From Psilocybe azurescens (lineage: Eukaryota > Basidiomycota > Agaricomycetes > Agaricales > Agrocybaceae): a stretch of 17,894 bases of DNA. The notes under the pieces were generated by a model. It worked only from the letters and a program-made list of their open reading frames with translations. It was not told the DNA's origin and searched no databases. The stretch spans positions 1 through 17,894 of the forward strand of contig JAJIRX010000755.1 of the NCBI GenBank assembly GCA_023853785.1, written 5' to 3'. Of this stretch, positions 17,763 through 17,894 are shown one piece after another (position 1 is the stretch's first letter; each line of letters opens with the position of its first letter). The translations under genes were made by a program, and so were the position numbers.

Positions 17763-17894
17763 TGATGACCGACCTGTAGCGCCATGAATGAGGATCTGGA
17801 ACTGGAAGGTAGAATGACGACAACGACGATGATGACAAAGAAGATGATAAGCGGTAACAATGAAGATAGTGATGATGATGATGAAGGTGGGGAC
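17763..17894 (+). repeat. GAT/GAC-rich simple repeat coding for an acidic tail
   Basis: Repeated gatgat, gacgac and gaagat triplets up to the window end would encode Asp/Glu runs (DEEDD-like, for example EDSDDDDEGGD). Acidic low-complexity tails are plausible at the end of the Plavaka transposase just upstream. The end of the gene and any 3' terminal repeat lie outside the window. Confidence 0.6.

Larger units (their letters stand above)
13889..17894 (+). pseudogene. Plavaka-type (CACTA-superfamily) transposase, multi-exon, frameshifted
   Basis: Exon 1 is open 13889-14008 (KVKQAKLKDRKACLGSAASG), preceded by ATG-TAA at 13883-13888. Intron 14009-14066 joins in frame to EVSTAGSSTSHLRNVVPHNL. 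Then come YRLPAQYEDINPEP; NSFGLLREYLYRPSFDPNSF; KLEDLKGFNAGKRES; GTFSVPGLLYRKLTAV; KLEKVVAALMFWSDSTHLAN (about 15031-15090), probably the first catalytic Asp region; ACQHIAYIPSLPDSFQDFAA; GMVVKCADGISRRVYP; FFTYSADYPEK; LLATIRDKGLCPCPWCLSSK; MLVVDLLHEFELGVWK, with a D-x-x-H signature near the second Asp; IPVFEGLLQEPYNS; YRTAEWHAFAKLRLHTES; TYKWHALGDYVRAIRL; GELAHKVVKRMYGLTN (third acidic residue likely here); NKIYSVQTCRIYYTSYDLQR; MDFLWVRWFGEEPGYRSGFR; GCHLIPAFEAGRSPDLLP; VDRDMIMRYF; then an acidic tail cut by the window end. Introns: 15428-15482, 15724-15775, 15946-16005, 16111-16169, ~16571-16622, 16900-16959, 17563-17621. Lesions: TGA at 15890-15892 and about ten frameshifts (near 14260, 14340, 15126, 15253, 16090, 16345, 16440, 16540, 16670, 17150, 17235, 17680). 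Confidence 0.88.

Noticed and set aside
1..17894. tRNA, rRNA, CRISPR arrays or bacterial operon signals
   Set aside because: No cloverleaf, rRNA-like block or regularly spaced repeats were seen, and the spliced genes show a eukaryotic nuclear genome.

Overview
The window looks like a mushroom-forming basidiomycete (Agaricomycete) genome. The evidence is short introns of about 47-60 bp with GTRNGY donors, CTAAC/CTGAC-type branch sites and YAG acceptors, and protein fragments that resemble families expanded in Agaricomycetes: a Plavaka-type transposase, SPT5-like NGN/KOW proteins and a DUF6698-like protein. All family names come from reading translations by eye; no search was run. This is an accessory, transposon-rich region in which most genes are broken, and the ORFs make sense only after splicing and allowing for single-base indels.

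Layout from left to right: (1) 1-639, no recognisable gene. (2) 640-3145, minus strand: a degenerate SPT5-like pseudogene (NGN domain, several KOW-like modules, WDPSS repeats, conserved C-terminal block). (3) 3209-3890 and 10427-11111: two copies of a ~683-bp sequence in inverted orientation, about 95% alike by eye, each with an imperfect palindrome at its centre. They bracket 6.5 kb. (4) Inside that unit: a small intact four-exon gene that may encode a 94-aa secreted protein (4459-4899, minus); an eight-exon DUF6698-like gene with three visible lesions (5272-6850, minus); a two-exon 86-codon gene (7042-7354, minus); a coiled-coil gene on the plus strand (7645-9967) split by a 1561-bp Tc1/mariner element (8135-9695) with a TA duplication and ~209-bp terminal inverted repeats; and a second small minus-strand gene (10006-10425) related to the 86-codon gene. 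(5) 11081-11306: a small two-exon ORF starting in the edge of the right repeat. (6) 11475-13412: a broken copy of the proline/histidine/glutamine-rich tail of an SSN6/CYC8-like corepressor. (7) 13532-13640, minus: a third, partial copy of the small 86-codon gene family. (8) 13889-17894 and beyond, plus strand: a Plavaka (CACTA-superfamily) transposase pseudogene with at least eight exons and many frameshifts; its acidic tail runs off the window.

The most interesting part is the ~7.9-kb inverted-repeat-bounded block. It could be a gene-carrying DNA transposon (Pack-type or foldback), or simply two oppositely oriented copies of one repeat around a local gene cluster. It holds a set of small gene families of unknown function (DUF6698-like, 86-codon family, coiled-coil protein, small secreted protein) whose introns and reading frames are still mostly readable. 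No tRNA, rRNA or CRISPR array was seen.
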